From positions 1 through 16,801 of the forward strand of contig JAJYGL010000108.1 of the NCBI GenBank assembly GCA_021790625.1: DNA of 16,801 nucleotides. The letters are read 5' to 3'. The DNA is from Pseudomonadota bacterium (GTDB lineage Bacteria > Pseudomonadota > Gammaproteobacteria > Burkholderiales > Sulfuriferulaceae). Both the position numbers and the translations under genes were made by a program. The stretch's first letter is position 1. Each line of letters begins with the position of its first letter. This document shows positions 7,278 to 16,440 of this stretch, piece by piece. The notes below the pieces were generated by a model, which was not told where the DNA came from, ran no database searches, and saw only the letters and a program-made list of their open reading frames with translations.

Positions 7278-9410
7278 ATGATCAATCCAATCACAGCAGT
7301 ATGGCCCGGACGGCCCTACCCACGCGGCGCTCACTGGGATGGGGAAGGGGTGAATTTTGCTATTTTTTCCGAGTTTGCCGAAAAAATCGAGTTGTGCTTA
7401 TTCGATATTAAAGGACAGAATGAAGTACAGCGCATAGAACTGAAAGAACGTACCGACTTGGTCTGGCACTGTTATCTGCCAGAGATCCGTCCGGGGGCAC
7501 TCTATGGTTATCGTGTGTACGGACCCTATCGGCCGCAAGATGGGCATCGTTTTAATCCAAATAAATTACTGATAGATCCTTACGCGATGGATATCGTGGG
7601 AACGCTGAACTGGGATGATAGCCATTTTGGTTATCGTATAAATAGCAAGGACGCAGATCTTTCCTTTGGTCGTCGTGACAACGCCAGCGTTATGCCCAAG
7701 TGCCAGGTTGTCGATCAAGCCTTTGCGTGGGGGAATGATCATTCTCCTGATATTCACTGGCAAGATATGGTGATTTATGAAATGCATGTCAAAGGATTTA
7801 CGATGCAGCATCCTGACATCCCATCCCGGTTTCGTGGCACTTATGCCGGATTAACGATGGCACCGGCCATCGAATACCTTAAGCGTTTGGGCGTGACAAC
7901 AGTTGAACTGATGCCTGTGCATGCTTTCCTTGACGAGCGTTATCTGGTCGACCGTGGGTTGCGTAATTACTGGGGATACAACTCGATTGGTTTCATGGCG
8001 CCCGATTCGCGTTACTCGGCAAGCGGCCAAATCAGCGAATTTAAAACCATGGTAAAAACCCTCCATAAAGCCGGGATTGAGGTCATTCTGGATGTGGTCT
8101 ACAACCACACCGCCGAAGGCAATCATCTCGGTCCGACACTGTCTTTCCGTGGTATTGACAATGCTTCTTACTATCGCTTGGTCGATGGTGATTCACGCTA
8201 TTACATGGATTACACGGGTTGTGGCAATACCCTTAACATGCAAAACCCAAGCGTACTCCAATTAATCATGGACAGCCTGCGTTATTGGGTACAGGAAATG
8301 CATGTAGATGGCTTCCGTTTTGATCTGGCTTCTGCGTTGGCAAGAGAATTGCACGAAGTAAACCAGCTGAGTACTTTTTTCAATACCATCCGGCAAGATC
8401 CTGCATTGAGTACCATTAAACTGATTGCCGAGCCTTGGGATCTGGGCGAAGGTGGTTATCAAGTCGGCCAGTTCCCATTGGGTTGGGCGGAATGGAATGA
8501 CAAGTATCGCGATACGATCCGCTCGTATTGGAAAGGTGATGGCGGTCTGCTCGGGGAATTCGCGCAAAGATTGACTGGATCCAGCGACCTTTACGAACGT
8601 AGTGGACGCAAGCCGCACGCCAGCATCAATTTCATCGATGCACACGATGGATTTAACTTGCATGATTTGGTGACTTACAATGATAAGCACAACGAGGCCA
8701 ACAAAGAAGACAAACCAAGCGGTACAGATAATAACCGTTCCTGGAACTGCGGCGTCGAAGGAGAAACCGATGACCCGGCCATCAATACGTTACGCGCTCA
8801 GCAGAAACGCAATTTTCTTGCTACGTTGTTGTTTTCACAGGGCGTCCCCATGCTGCTTGCAGGCGACGAGATGGGCCGAACCCAACAAGGCAACAACAAT
8901 GCCTATTGTCAGGACAACCCAATAAGTTGGCACTCTTGGAAGTTGCAACCACAGGATCAGGATTTGCTTGCCTTCACCCAACGCGTTATCAGTTTACGCA
9001 ACGAGCATTTCTTGTTCCGACGACGTGACTTCTTTCAGGGGCGACCTATTCGTGGAAGCGAAGTAAAAGACATCAGATGGCTCAATCCGGATGGATCGGA
9101 AACGAGTGACGAAGTCTGGGGTCAGGCTTTTTCGCATTGCCTTGGCATGCAACTTTCCGGTAGTGGCCTGCTTGAAACGGATGAGCGCGGACAACGTTTA
9201 ACGGATGATAACCTGCTGTTGCTGATAAATGCACATTATGATGACATTGCCTTCACATTGCCAGATGCAGATGGACATCATGACTGGGATGTCTTGCTCG
9301 ACACCCTTGATGCTCGCGGCACACCCGACATTCCCCGCTATAAAGCCGGACAAAATTACCCTGTGCACGGGCGGACACTCGTGTTATTAAAACAAGGGAA
9401 TGTATCTTGA
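7278..9410 (+). CDS. glgX: Glycogen debranching enzyme GlgX/TreX (isoamylase-type)
   Basis: Hydrolyses alpha-1,6 branches of glycogen or limit dextrin, giving linear maltodextrins for MalQ and TreY (GH13_11, cytoplasm). It has 710 residues, longer than E. coli GlgX (about 657) and near the size of archaeal TreX, which fits its place beside treZ and treY. The N-terminal CBM48-like domain (about 10-100) opens with AVWPGRPYPRGAHWDGEG. Catalytic blocks: VILDVVYNHTAEGN near 270, GFRFDLASALARE with nucleophile Asp 349 (8322-8324), LIAEPWDLGEGGYQVG with Glu 385 (8430-8432), and INFIDAHDGFNLHDL with Asp 457 (8646-8648). The C-terminal beta domain ends in GRTLVLLKQ. The ATG at 7278 has AAAGGG 6 nt upstream. 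The stop overlaps the treZ start in TTGA. Exact subfamily (GlgX versus TreX) cannot be settled by eye. Confidence 0.95.
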   Translation: MINPITAVWPGRPYPRGAHWDGEGVNFAIFSEFAEKIELCLFDIKGQNEVQRIELKERTDLVWHCYLPEIRPGALYGYRVYGPYRPQDGHRFNPNKLLIDPYAMDIVGTLNWDDSHFGYRINSKDADLSFGRRDNASVMPKCQVVDQAFAWGNDHSPDIHWQDMVIYEMHVKGFTMQHPDIPSRFRGTYAGLTMAPAIEYLKRLGVTTVELMPVHAFLDERYLVDRGLRNYWGYNSIGFMAPDSRYSASGQISEFKTMVKTLHKAGIEVILDVVYNHTAEGNHLGPTLSFRGIDNASYYRLVDGDSRYYMDYTGCGNTLNMQNPSVLQLIMDSLRYWVQEMHVDGFRFDLASALARELHEVNQLSTFFNTIRQDPALSTIKLIAEPWDLGEGGYQVGQFPLGWAEWNDKYRDTIRSYWKGDGGLLGEFAQRLTGSSDLYERSGRKPHASINFIDAHDGFNLHDLVTYNDKHNEANKEDKPSGTDNNRSWNCGVEGETDDPAINTLRAQQKRNFLATLLFSQGVPMLLAGDEMGRTQQGNNNAYCQDNPISWHSWKLQPQDQDLLAFTQRVISLRNEHFLFRRRDFFQGRPIRGSEVKDIRWLNPDGSETSDEVWGQAFSHCLGMQLSGSGLLETDERGQRLTDDNLLLLINAHYDDIAFTLPDADGHHDWDVLLDTLDARGTPDIPRYKAGQNYPVHGRTLVLLKQGNVS

Positions 9411-11239
9411 AGCAATCACACGACATGCCTTTTGGAACATGTATTTTACCGAATGGCAGCATACGTTTTCGCTTGTGGGCGCCTGCAGCGAAGCAAGTTG
9501 AGCTACAACTGGAAAAGAATGCCAACAAAGAAATCATCTTGCCGATGCACCCGCTTGCAGACGGCTGGTTCCAGATCGAGATTTCACCATTGCAGGCGAC
9601 AGTTGGAACGCAATACCATTACCGAGTGGATGGCGGACTTGACGTGCCCGATCCCGCATCACGCGCAAACCCCCATGATGTCCACGGGCCCAGCCAAGTT
9701 GTCGATGCGACCGCTTTTATGTGGCAGGACGATGCTTGGCCGGGTCGCCCTTGGCATGAAGCGATCATCTATGAGTTGCATATAGGCACATTTACGACCG
9801 AGGGGACCTACGCTGCTGCCATGCAACGTCTCGACTACTTGGTCGAATTAGGCTTCACCGCCATTGAGTTGATGCCAGTAGCTGATTTTTCAGGTACGCG
9901 CAACTGGGGTTACGACGGTGTGTTGCTGTTTGCACCCGACAGCAATTATGGCGCGCCAGAAGAACTGAAGGCGCTGGTGCAGGCGGCGCATGCTCGTGGC
10001 TTGATGATGTTGCTTGATGTGGTGTACAACCACTTTGGGCCAGATGGCAATTATCTCCATATCTATGCGCCGCAATTCTTTAGCAAACACCATCACACGC
10101 CGTGGGGAGCTGCCATTAATTTTGATGGGGAAAATAGCCGCGTCGTGCGCGATTTTTTTATTCACAATGCATTGTACTGGCTTGAGGAATATCATTTCGA
10201 TGGATTACGGTTGGATGCTGTGCATGCGATTGTCGATGACAGTTGCCCACATATTCTGGAAGAACTGGTGACAGCAGTACATGCTGGGCCAGGACGTACC
10301 CGGCATGTCCACTTGGTATTGGAGAATGATAACAATGCCGCTCACTATATGAAGCAAGGGGGTTTCACTGCCCAATGGAACGACGATGTTCACCATGCCC
10401 TGCATGTCCTGCTGACTGGCGAACATGACGGCTACTATGCTGATTATGCTGATCAGCCAACACACCAACTGGCGCGTTGTTTGGCTGAGGGGTTTGCCTT
10501 TCAGGGTGAACCGTCACCATTTCGCGCTGGTCAACGGCGAGGAGAACCAAGCGGGCATTTGCCGCCCAGTGCTTTCATCAATTTTACTCAGTCACACGAC
10601 CAGATTGGTAACCGCGCCTACGGCGAGCGTATTGCTATGCTTGCCCCACAAAAGCCCTTACAAATTGCGTTGGCTGTGTTGCTGCTGGCGCCATCGCCCC
10701 CCATGCTGTTTATGGGCGAGGAATTTGCTGCGGCAACGCCATTCCAGTTTTTCTGCGATTTTCAGGGGGAGTTGGCCGATGCAGTCACTGAGGGGCGGCG
10801 ACGCGAATTCGCCGGTTTCAGCCGATTCGCAGACCCCGCTGCACGGGTAGGCATTCCGGACCCTAACGACCCGACTACTTTTGAACGATGCAAACTCAAT
10901 TGGGATTGTCTCAACGAGCCACAACACAAGGTTTGGCTTGAGTATTACCGGCACCTACTGATGCTGCGGCACACACAGGTGATACCACGTTTACAAGACA
11001 TGCGTGGTGGCGCCCAATTCGAATTGGTCGGTATATCAGGTCTGGTCGTGCGCTGGCGTTTGGGTGAAGGTTCTCATCTGACATTGTTGGCTAATCTGGG
11101 CAATGTTCAGGTCGAAGGCGCTCTGAGTCGTGCCGGCACACCATTTTATTTAAGCCAGATTGGACTTTCAGAATCCCTTGCCATCGGATGTATACCACCT
11201 TGGTCTGCAGCCTGGTTCATTGAGGAAGCGCAAACGTGA
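9407..11239 (+). CDS. treZ: Malto-oligosyltrehalose trehalohydrolase TreZ
   Basis: Releases trehalose from maltooligosyltrehalose made by TreY (GH13_10, cytoplasm). Length is 610 residues, normal for the family. An N-terminal CBM48-like domain (IRFRLWAPAAKQVELQL) is followed by the TIM barrel: IYELHIGTFTTEGTY near 121, LLDVVYNHFGPDGNY near 203, GLRLDAVHAI with nucleophile Asp 270 (10214-10216), HLVLENDNNA with Glu 306 (10322-10324), and QSHDQIGNRAYGER with Asp 398 (10598-10600). The last is a TreZ hallmark. The chosen start is TTG at 9407, which overlaps the glgX stop as TTGA and has AAGGGA about 8 nt upstream. An in-frame ATG at 9425 is possible but would lie poorly placed relative to that ribosome site. 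The stop overlaps the next gene as GTGA, so glgX, treZ and malQ-treY appear translationally coupled. Confidence 0.96.
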   Translation: MKQSHDMPFGTCILPNGSIRFRLWAPAAKQVELQLEKNANKEIILPMHPLADGWFQIEISPLQATVGTQYHYRVDGGLDVPDPASRANPHDVHGPSQVVDATAFMWQDDAWPGRPWHEAIIYELHIGTFTTEGTYAAAMQRLDYLVELGFTAIELMPVADFSGTRNWGYDGVLLFAPDSNYGAPEELKALVQAAHARGLMMLLDVVYNHFGPDGNYLHIYAPQFFSKHHHTPWGAAINFDGENSRVVRDFFIHNALYWLEEYHFDGLRLDAVHAIVDDSCPHILEELVTAVHAGPGRTRHVHLVLENDNNAAHYMKQGGFTAQWNDDVHHALHVLLTGEHDGYYADYADQPTHQLARCLAEGFAFQGEPSPFRAGQRRGEPSGHLPPSAFINFTQSHDQIGNRAYGERIAMLAPQKPLQIALAVLLLAPSPPMLFMGEEFAAATPFQFFCDFQGELADAVTEGRRREFAGFSRFADPAARVGIPDPNDPTTFERCKLNWDCLNEPQHKVWLEYYRHLLMLRHTQVIPRLQDMRGGAQFELVGISGLVVRWRLGEGSHLTLLANLGNVQVEGALSRAGTPFYLSQIGLSESLAIGCIPPWSAAWFIEEAQT

Positions 11240-14200
11240 AGCGCAATGATACGCTCGCACAGCTTGCCGCTTTGTACGGCATCGCGTCTGAATATGACGA
11301 TGCACAGGGCAATACCCACCTTACCGAAGAGGCCACCCAACGCGCTTTGCTCATTGCGATGGGAGTGGGGTTGGACGGTGATTTGTCTGTTATTCTGGCC
11401 GAGCACGAGGCGCGGCCATGGCGTAGCCTATTGCCGCCAGTAATGGTGGTACGTGCAGCAGATAATGGGGTTTTTGTGCCGGTTTCATTTCCCTCTGGAC
11501 ACGGAAGGGATGCTTACCAATGGCGATTGACGCGAGAAGACGGTAGCCGTGAGGAAGGGGAATTTCGGCCATCTGACCTGGAACTGGCAGGCAGCCATCA
11601 GATCGATGGCGAGCAGTATGATCGTGGCTTGCTACGGTTACCAACCTGTCCAGGGCTCGGTTATCACCAACTGACAGTGCGCACACCAGACAACGTGGAA
11701 ACCAGTATGACGCTGATTGTGGCGCCAACCACCAGCTACCAGCCTGAGGCGCTTGCCGATGGAGGGCGAATTTACGGGGCTGCCCTGCAACTTTATGGCG
11801 TGCGTTCACGACGCAACTGGGGAATTGGCGATTTTACTGACTTGCGTTTCATCATCGAGCTGGCCAGTGAGTCAGGCATGGATATTATTGGTCTCAATCC
11901 ACTGCATGCTTTGTTCCCCAACAATCCCACCCATGCCAGCCCATACAGTCCATCTAGTCGTCTGTTTCTCAATATTTTGTACCTGGACGTCGAAGCGGTA
12001 GCGGATTTTACCGAATGTGATGAAGCCCGTGCCTTGGTTGCGGATGACATGTTTCAGGCACGCTTGCGTGCGTTACGCTCGGAAATCTTGGTGGACTACC
12101 CCCAAATCATGCTGGCCAAGAAGATGGTACTCTTGCGCCTGTACCAACATTTTCGAGAACGGCATCTCAAAGAGAACAGCGAACGTGGACAACAGTTCCG
12201 TGCTTTTCAGTCAAGCAGGTTGGAAAGCCTGCGACGCCATGCGCTGTTCGAAGCCTTGCAAACACATTTTCAGGAGCAGGACACCAGTATACGGGATTGG
12301 TCGGGATGGCCGCATGCCTACCGCGACCACACATCGCAAGAGGTAGCCGCTTTTACGCAGGATCATTTGGAACAAATTGAGTATTACGAATATCTGCAGT
12401 GGCAGGCAAACCTACAACTCGATGCAGCCAGCAAAACCTCGCTGGCGTTTGGCTTGGGTGTCGGCTTATATGGCGATCTGGCTGTCGGAGTGAATCGCGG
12501 CGGCGCCGAAGTGTGGTCCAATCAGGACGACTATGCGCTTAGCGCCAGCATTGGCACCCCCTCTGATGAGTCCAACCAAAACGGACAAGATTGGGGCTCG
12601 CCGCCATGGATACCTGAACGCTTACGTGCAGCAGCCTATGCCCCCTTTATTGCAATGCTGCGCGCTAACATGCTTCACATGGGAGCATTGCGCATCGACC
12701 ATGTAATGGGACTGATGCGGCTGTTTTGGATTCCGCACGACAAGGTTGTCGTGGCGGGTACCTACGTGAATTATCCGTTCGATGACCTGCTCGGTATTTT
12801 GCTGCTTGAAGGGTGGCGTAACCGTTGTGTGGTTATTGGTGAGGATCTGGGTAACGTACCTGATACGTTACGCGAACAACTTCAATCTGTCGGCATATTG
12901 TCGTCTCGTTTACTGTTTTTTTCGCGCGATGAGCAAGATGGTTTTTTACCGCCTGCCGACTATCCCGCGCAGTCTCTGGTGACAGTAACCACACACGACT
13001 TGCCCACTCTCTACGGTTTTTGGCATGGGCAGGATATTGACATGCGCACAAGGCTAGGACTACTGCCCGACCAAAACATGCATCAGGAACAAGTGCTTGC
13101 TCGCGTGCATGACCGCGCTGCGTTGCTCATGGCCCTTGAACGCGAAGGACTGCTGGATGAGGGGGGCAGCTTGCATCCGGTCGCCAATCCGGATCTATCG
13201 CCGGAATTGGTGGGCGCCGTACACCGCTTTCTGGCCAGAACACCGGCGCAAGTGATGATGATCTGGCTTGAGGATGTTTTTGGCCAGATAGATCAGGTTA
13301 ATCTACCCGGCACCAAGCGTGATACCTATCCAAATTGGCGACGCCGCTTGACTGTCAATCTGGAAGAATGGCGTGACGATTTACGGTTGAAGCGCATTAT
13401 CAAGATCATTGCTGACGAACGACCTGTCACCGGGAAAAAGCTGCCAGAACAGGCTATTCCACCACAAACGCTCAGCCCACGCATTCCATTGGCCACCTAT
13501 CGTCTGCAATTCAACCGTGATTTCACCTTTAATCAGGCGCGCGAAATTGTGCCCTACTTGAGCGCGCTGGGTATCTCACACCTGTATGCATCACCCTATC
13601 TCAAGGCTCGACCAGGCAGCCTGCACGGCTACGACATCATTGATCACAACAAGCTGAATCCCGAGATTGGCACATACCAGGAGTTTGAGTTGCTTTGCGC
13701 AACGCTCGCTGAATATGGCATGGGGCAAGTACTTGATATCGTGCCTAATCATATGGGTGTGCACGGTGAGGATAATGCCTGGTGGTTGGATGTTTTGGAA
13801 AACGGTCAGGCATCCATTTATGCCGGATTCTTCGATATTGACTGGACCCCGATAAAGGCCGAATTGCGTGGCAAGGTATTATTGCCGGTATTGGCCAACC
13901 ATTATGGCGCGGTACTGGAGAAGGCCGAATTGCAATTGCGTTTTGATATGCGTCGTGGCGAATTTAGCATTGATTACAATGAGAACCGTTTTCCAGTAGA
14001 TCCAACCGAATATCCGCATATCCTGGCGTATCGTATCGATACTTTGCGTACGCTGTTGGGACAAGATAACCCGTTGTTGATGGAATACCAGAGCCTGATC
14101 ACTGCGTTACAAAATCTTCCTTCCCGCAATAACGGCTTGCTTGAGCGTCAGGTTGAACGCAGACGCGACAAGGAAGTGCATAAACATCATCTTGCTGACT

Positions 14201-16359
14201 TGGTTAAAGCTTCTTCGGACATCGCTTGGTTTATTGAAGAAAACCTGCAGTTTTTCAACGGCACAGAAGGGAAGTCTTCTGATTTCGACCAACTCCATCA
14301 TTTGATTGAAGCACAAGCTTACCGGTTGGCATTCTGGCAAGTGGCTTCGGACGAAATTAATTACCGGCGATTTTTCGATATCAATGATCTTGCCGGGCTA
14401 CGCATGGAAAACGATGAGGTTTTCGATGCAACCCATCAGTTATTACTGAGGTTAATTCAGGAAGGCAAACTGGATGGCCTACGTCTGGACCATCCGGACG
14501 GGTTGTATGATCCAGAGGCCTATTTTCGCAAGCTGGTTGAACAATGCAGACTCGTCGGCCGCGCGCCTTATTTGATCGTAGAAAAAATCCTGGCATCCCA
14601 TGAAGATTTGCGTGCCAACTGGCCTGTGCATGGCACAACAGGCTACGAATTTACCCACTTGGTCAATGGGTTATTTGTGGTGACTGGTGCTGCCAGGCAC
14701 ATGAAACGCCTTTATGATCACTTCATTGGAGAAAAGATAAACTTTGGCGATCTGCTCTACGATTCCAAGAAACTTGTCATCAAAACGGCGCTGTCCGGTG
14801 AGCTCAACGTATTGGCTAACCTCCTTTCTAAAATCGCTGAAGCCGACCGTCATACCTGTGATTACACATTAAACGGATTGCGTACAGCATTGGCCGAAAT
14901 CGTTGCATGTTTCCCGGTTTATCGTGGTTACATCAGCGCCCGCGAAGTTGTGGCAGAAGATCTTCTGAATGTCGAACAAGCCGTCGTAGAGGCTAAACGC
15001 AGAAGCAAAGCAGCAGATGCCAGTATCTTTGATTTTTTACATGATGTCCTAACACTTGTCGCGGCTGAAGGGAAATCGCCCGCATATGCTGATCAAGTAC
15101 GCGCATTTGCCATGAAATTCCAGCAATTCACCAGCCCGGTTAAAGCGATAGGACTGGAGGACACCAGTTTTTATCTCTATCACCGTTTGCTGTCACTCAA
15201 CGAAGTCGGTAGCGATCCACGTCAGTTCGGCGTGACACTAACCGCATTCCATCGCGCCAATCAGGCGCGTGCAAGAGACTGGCCACATGCGATGTTAACC
15301 ACTTCTACCCACGACACCAAGCGTAGCGAGGATGTGCGTGCCCGTCTTAATGTGCTCTCTGAATTACCTGCTGCCTGGCGGTTGGCGTTACGACACTGGC
15401 ACTACGCTAATCGCAGCCTAAAACGCCTTGTGGATGGGATACTGATTCCCACACCCAACGATGAGTATTTCATCTACCAGACGTTGTTGGGGATCTGGCC
15501 ATCAGGTGAACCGGATGCAGATGAGATGACGCGTTTTGGCGTCCGATTGGCGGAATATCTGGTCAAGGCAGTACGCGAGGCCAAGGCTTATACCAGCTGG
15601 ATAAATCCCAATATGGCATATGAAGACGCCATATTGGCGTTTGCCGATGCACTGATCAAAGCGCCGATCGGGGAGGCGTTCAAGACGGATTTTTTACCTT
15701 TTCAGCGGAAGATTGCGCGGCTGGGCATGTTTAACAGCCTGTCACAAACATTAATCAAGCTGACGGCACCAGGTGTACCGGATATTTATCAAGGTTGCGA
15801 ATTATGGAGTTTTAACCTGGTGGATCCAGACAACCGTCGATCCGTTGATTTCAGCCACCGCCAGACCCTGCTCGATGCGTTACAGATGCTTGCTACCCAA
15901 ACATCACAACAACGCAGTGCGGGAGTAAGCGAGTTATGTGGAACGCTTGAAGACGGTCGAGCAAAATTGCTGATCATCAGATCAGCACTGGCATTGCGAA
16001 AGCGCTGGCCTGAAGTATTTCAGCAAGGAAAATATGTGCAACTGACCGTAAAGGGGCAGCATGCCTCTCATTTATGCGCTTATGCACGCATTGACGGTGG
16101 GCGTACGGTCATTACAGTGGCGCCACGTTTCTTCGCTCAATTGCTGGGAGACATCGATACCCTCCCTCTGGGAGAAAAGGTTTGGGGGGACACAACGGTG
16201 GACATGCCTTTTCATCGGAGCGATAACCAATATATCTGCGCCTTCACGGGGAAGATGTTGAATCCGCAACAGCGGCTGTCTAAGTGGTGTCTGCCTGTTG
16301 CGCAATTGCTGGCGGATTTCCCGGTGGGACTGATTTGCGTGGAAAACGTGCAGTCCTAA
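11236..16359 (+). CDS. Fused 4-alpha-glucanotransferase (MalQ) and maltooligosyl trehalose synthase (TreY)
   Basis: One uninterrupted 1707-residue frame holds two full enzymes. The MalQ half (GH77, about 1-720) resizes maltodextrins: QLYGVRSRRNWGIGDFTDL near 190, ALRIDHVMGLMRLFWIP nucleophile Asp 488 (12697-12699), VIGEDLGNVP Glu 536 (12841-12843), TTHDLPTLYGFW Asp 588 (12997-12999), and the terminal GTKRDTYPNWRRRL near 692. A Pro-containing linker (about 721-748) joins the TreY half (GH13_26, about 750-1707), which converts the reducing-end linkage to alpha,alpha-1,1: LATYRLQFNRDFTF, YASPYLKARPGSLHGYD, DIVPNHMG, GLRLDHPDGL Asp 1085 (14488-14490), IVEKILA Glu 1116 (14581-14583), and STHDTKRSEDVRARL Asp 1360 (15313-15315). 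The GTG start at 11236 overlaps the treZ stop as GTGA, with GAGGAAG upstream at 11222-11228. No frameshift or internal stop. The TreY product is the substrate of TreZ. Domain assignment is secure; the benefit of fusion is inferred. Confidence 0.95.
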   Translation: MKRNDTLAQLAALYGIASEYDDAQGNTHLTEEATQRALLIAMGVGLDGDLSVILAEHEARPWRSLLPPVMVVRAADNGVFVPVSFPSGHGRDAYQWRLTREDGSREEGEFRPSDLELAGSHQIDGEQYDRGLLRLPTCPGLGYHQLTVRTPDNVETSMTLIVAPTTSYQPEALADGGRIYGAALQLYGVRSRRNWGIGDFTDLRFIIELASESGMDIIGLNPLHALFPNNPTHASPYSPSSRLFLNILYLDVEAVADFTECDEARALVADDMFQARLRALRSEILVDYPQIMLAKKMVLLRLYQHFRERHLKENSERGQQFRAFQSSRLESLRRHALFEALQTHFQEQDTSIRDWSGWPHAYRDHTSQEVAAFTQDHLEQIEYYEYLQWQANLQLDAASKTSLAFGLGVGLYGDLAVGVNRGGAEVWSNQDDYALSASIGTPSDESNQNGQDWGSPPWIPERLRAAAYAPFIAMLRANMLHMGALRIDHVMGLMRLFWIPHDKVVVAGTYVNYPFDDLLGILLLEGWRNRCVVIGEDLGNVPDTLREQLQSVGILSSRLLFFSRDEQDGFLPPADYPAQSLVTVTTHDLPTLYGFWHGQDIDMRTRLGLLPDQNMHQEQVLARVHDRAALLMALEREGLLDEGGSLHPVANPDLSPELVGAVHRFLARTPAQVMMIWLEDVFGQIDQVNLPGTKRDTYPNWRRRLTVNLEEWRDDLRLKRIIKIIADERPVTGKKLPEQAIPPQTLSPRIPLATYRLQFNRDFTFNQAREIVPYLSALGISHLYASPYLKARPGSLHGYDIIDHNKLNPEIGTYQEFELLCATLAEYGMGQVLDIVPNHMGVHGEDNAWWLDVLENGQASIYAGFFDIDWTPIKAELRGKVLLPVLANHYGAVLEKAELQLRFDMRRGEFSIDYNENRFPVDPTEYPHILAYRIDTLRTLLGQDNPLLMEYQSLITALQNLPSRNNGLLERQVERRRDKEVHKHHLADLVKASSDIAWFIEENLQFFNGTEGKSSDFDQLHHLIEAQAYRLAFWQVASDEINYRRFFDINDLAGLRMENDEVFDATHQLLLRLIQEGKLDGLRLDHPDGLYDPEAYFRKLVEQCRLVGRAPYLIVEKILASHEDLRANWPVHGTTGYEFTHLVNGLFVVTGAARHMKRLYDHFIGEKINFGDLLYDSKKLVIKTALSGELNVLANLLSKIAEADRHTCDYTLNGLRTALAEIVACFPVYRGYISAREVVAEDLLNVEQAVVEAKRRSKAADASIFDFLHDVLTLVAAEGKSPAYADQVRAFAMKFQQFTSPVKAIGLEDTSFYLYHRLLSLNEVGSDPRQFGVTLTAFHRANQARARDWPHAMLTTSTHDTKRSEDVRARLNVLSELPAAWRLALRHWHYANRSLKRLVDGILIPTPNDEYFIYQTLLGIWPSGEPDADEMTRFGVRLAEYLVKAVREAKAYTSWINPNMAYEDAILAFADALIKAPIGEAFKTDFLPFQRKIARLGMFNSLSQTLIKLTAPGVPDIYQGCELWSFNLVDPDNRRSVDFSHRQTLLDALQMLATQTSQQRSAGVSELCGTLEDGRAKLLIIRSALALRKRWPEVFQQGKYVQLTVKGQHASHLCAYARIDGGRTVITVAPRFFAQLLGDIDTLPLGEKVWGDTTVDMPFHRSDNQYICAFTGKMLNPQQRLSKWCLPVAQLLADFPVGLICVENVQS

Positions 16360-16360
16360 C

Positions 16361-16394
16361 GCAAAAAAACCGCTGACACCAGCGGTTTTTTTGC
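16361..16394. terminator. Bidirectional rho-independent terminator
   Basis: A perfect 15-bp stem, GCAAAAAAACCGCTG (16361-16375) and CAGCGGTTTTTTTGC (16380-16394), closes on the loop ACAC. The core is CCGCTG/CAGCGG, followed by seven T on the + strand and, by symmetry, seven T on the - strand. It begins 2 nt after the malQ-treY stop and lies 47 nt beyond the stop of the convergent minus-strand gene, so it can serve both. Confidence 0.93.
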
Positions 16395-16440
16395 TGTTCC
16401 GTCCGGAAACACCCCTGAAGGTATCGTCCCGGAAACCTGA

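Noticed and set aside
15608..15637. Perfect 10-bp inverted repeat CCAATATGGC-N10-GCCATATTGG inside the TreY half
   Set aside because: It encodes ordinary protein sequence in frame, has no T-run, and one such repeat in 16.8 kb is not strong evidence for a functional site.
15968..15987. 8-bp inverted repeat TGCTGATC-ATCA-GATCAGCA inside treY
   Set aside because: Could form a small hairpin, but it lies in coding sequence without a T-run or nearby start; likely chance.
16402..16438. Near-repeat of CCGGAAAC (two copies) after the terminator
   Set aside because: Only two short imperfect copies, with no clear structure or function.
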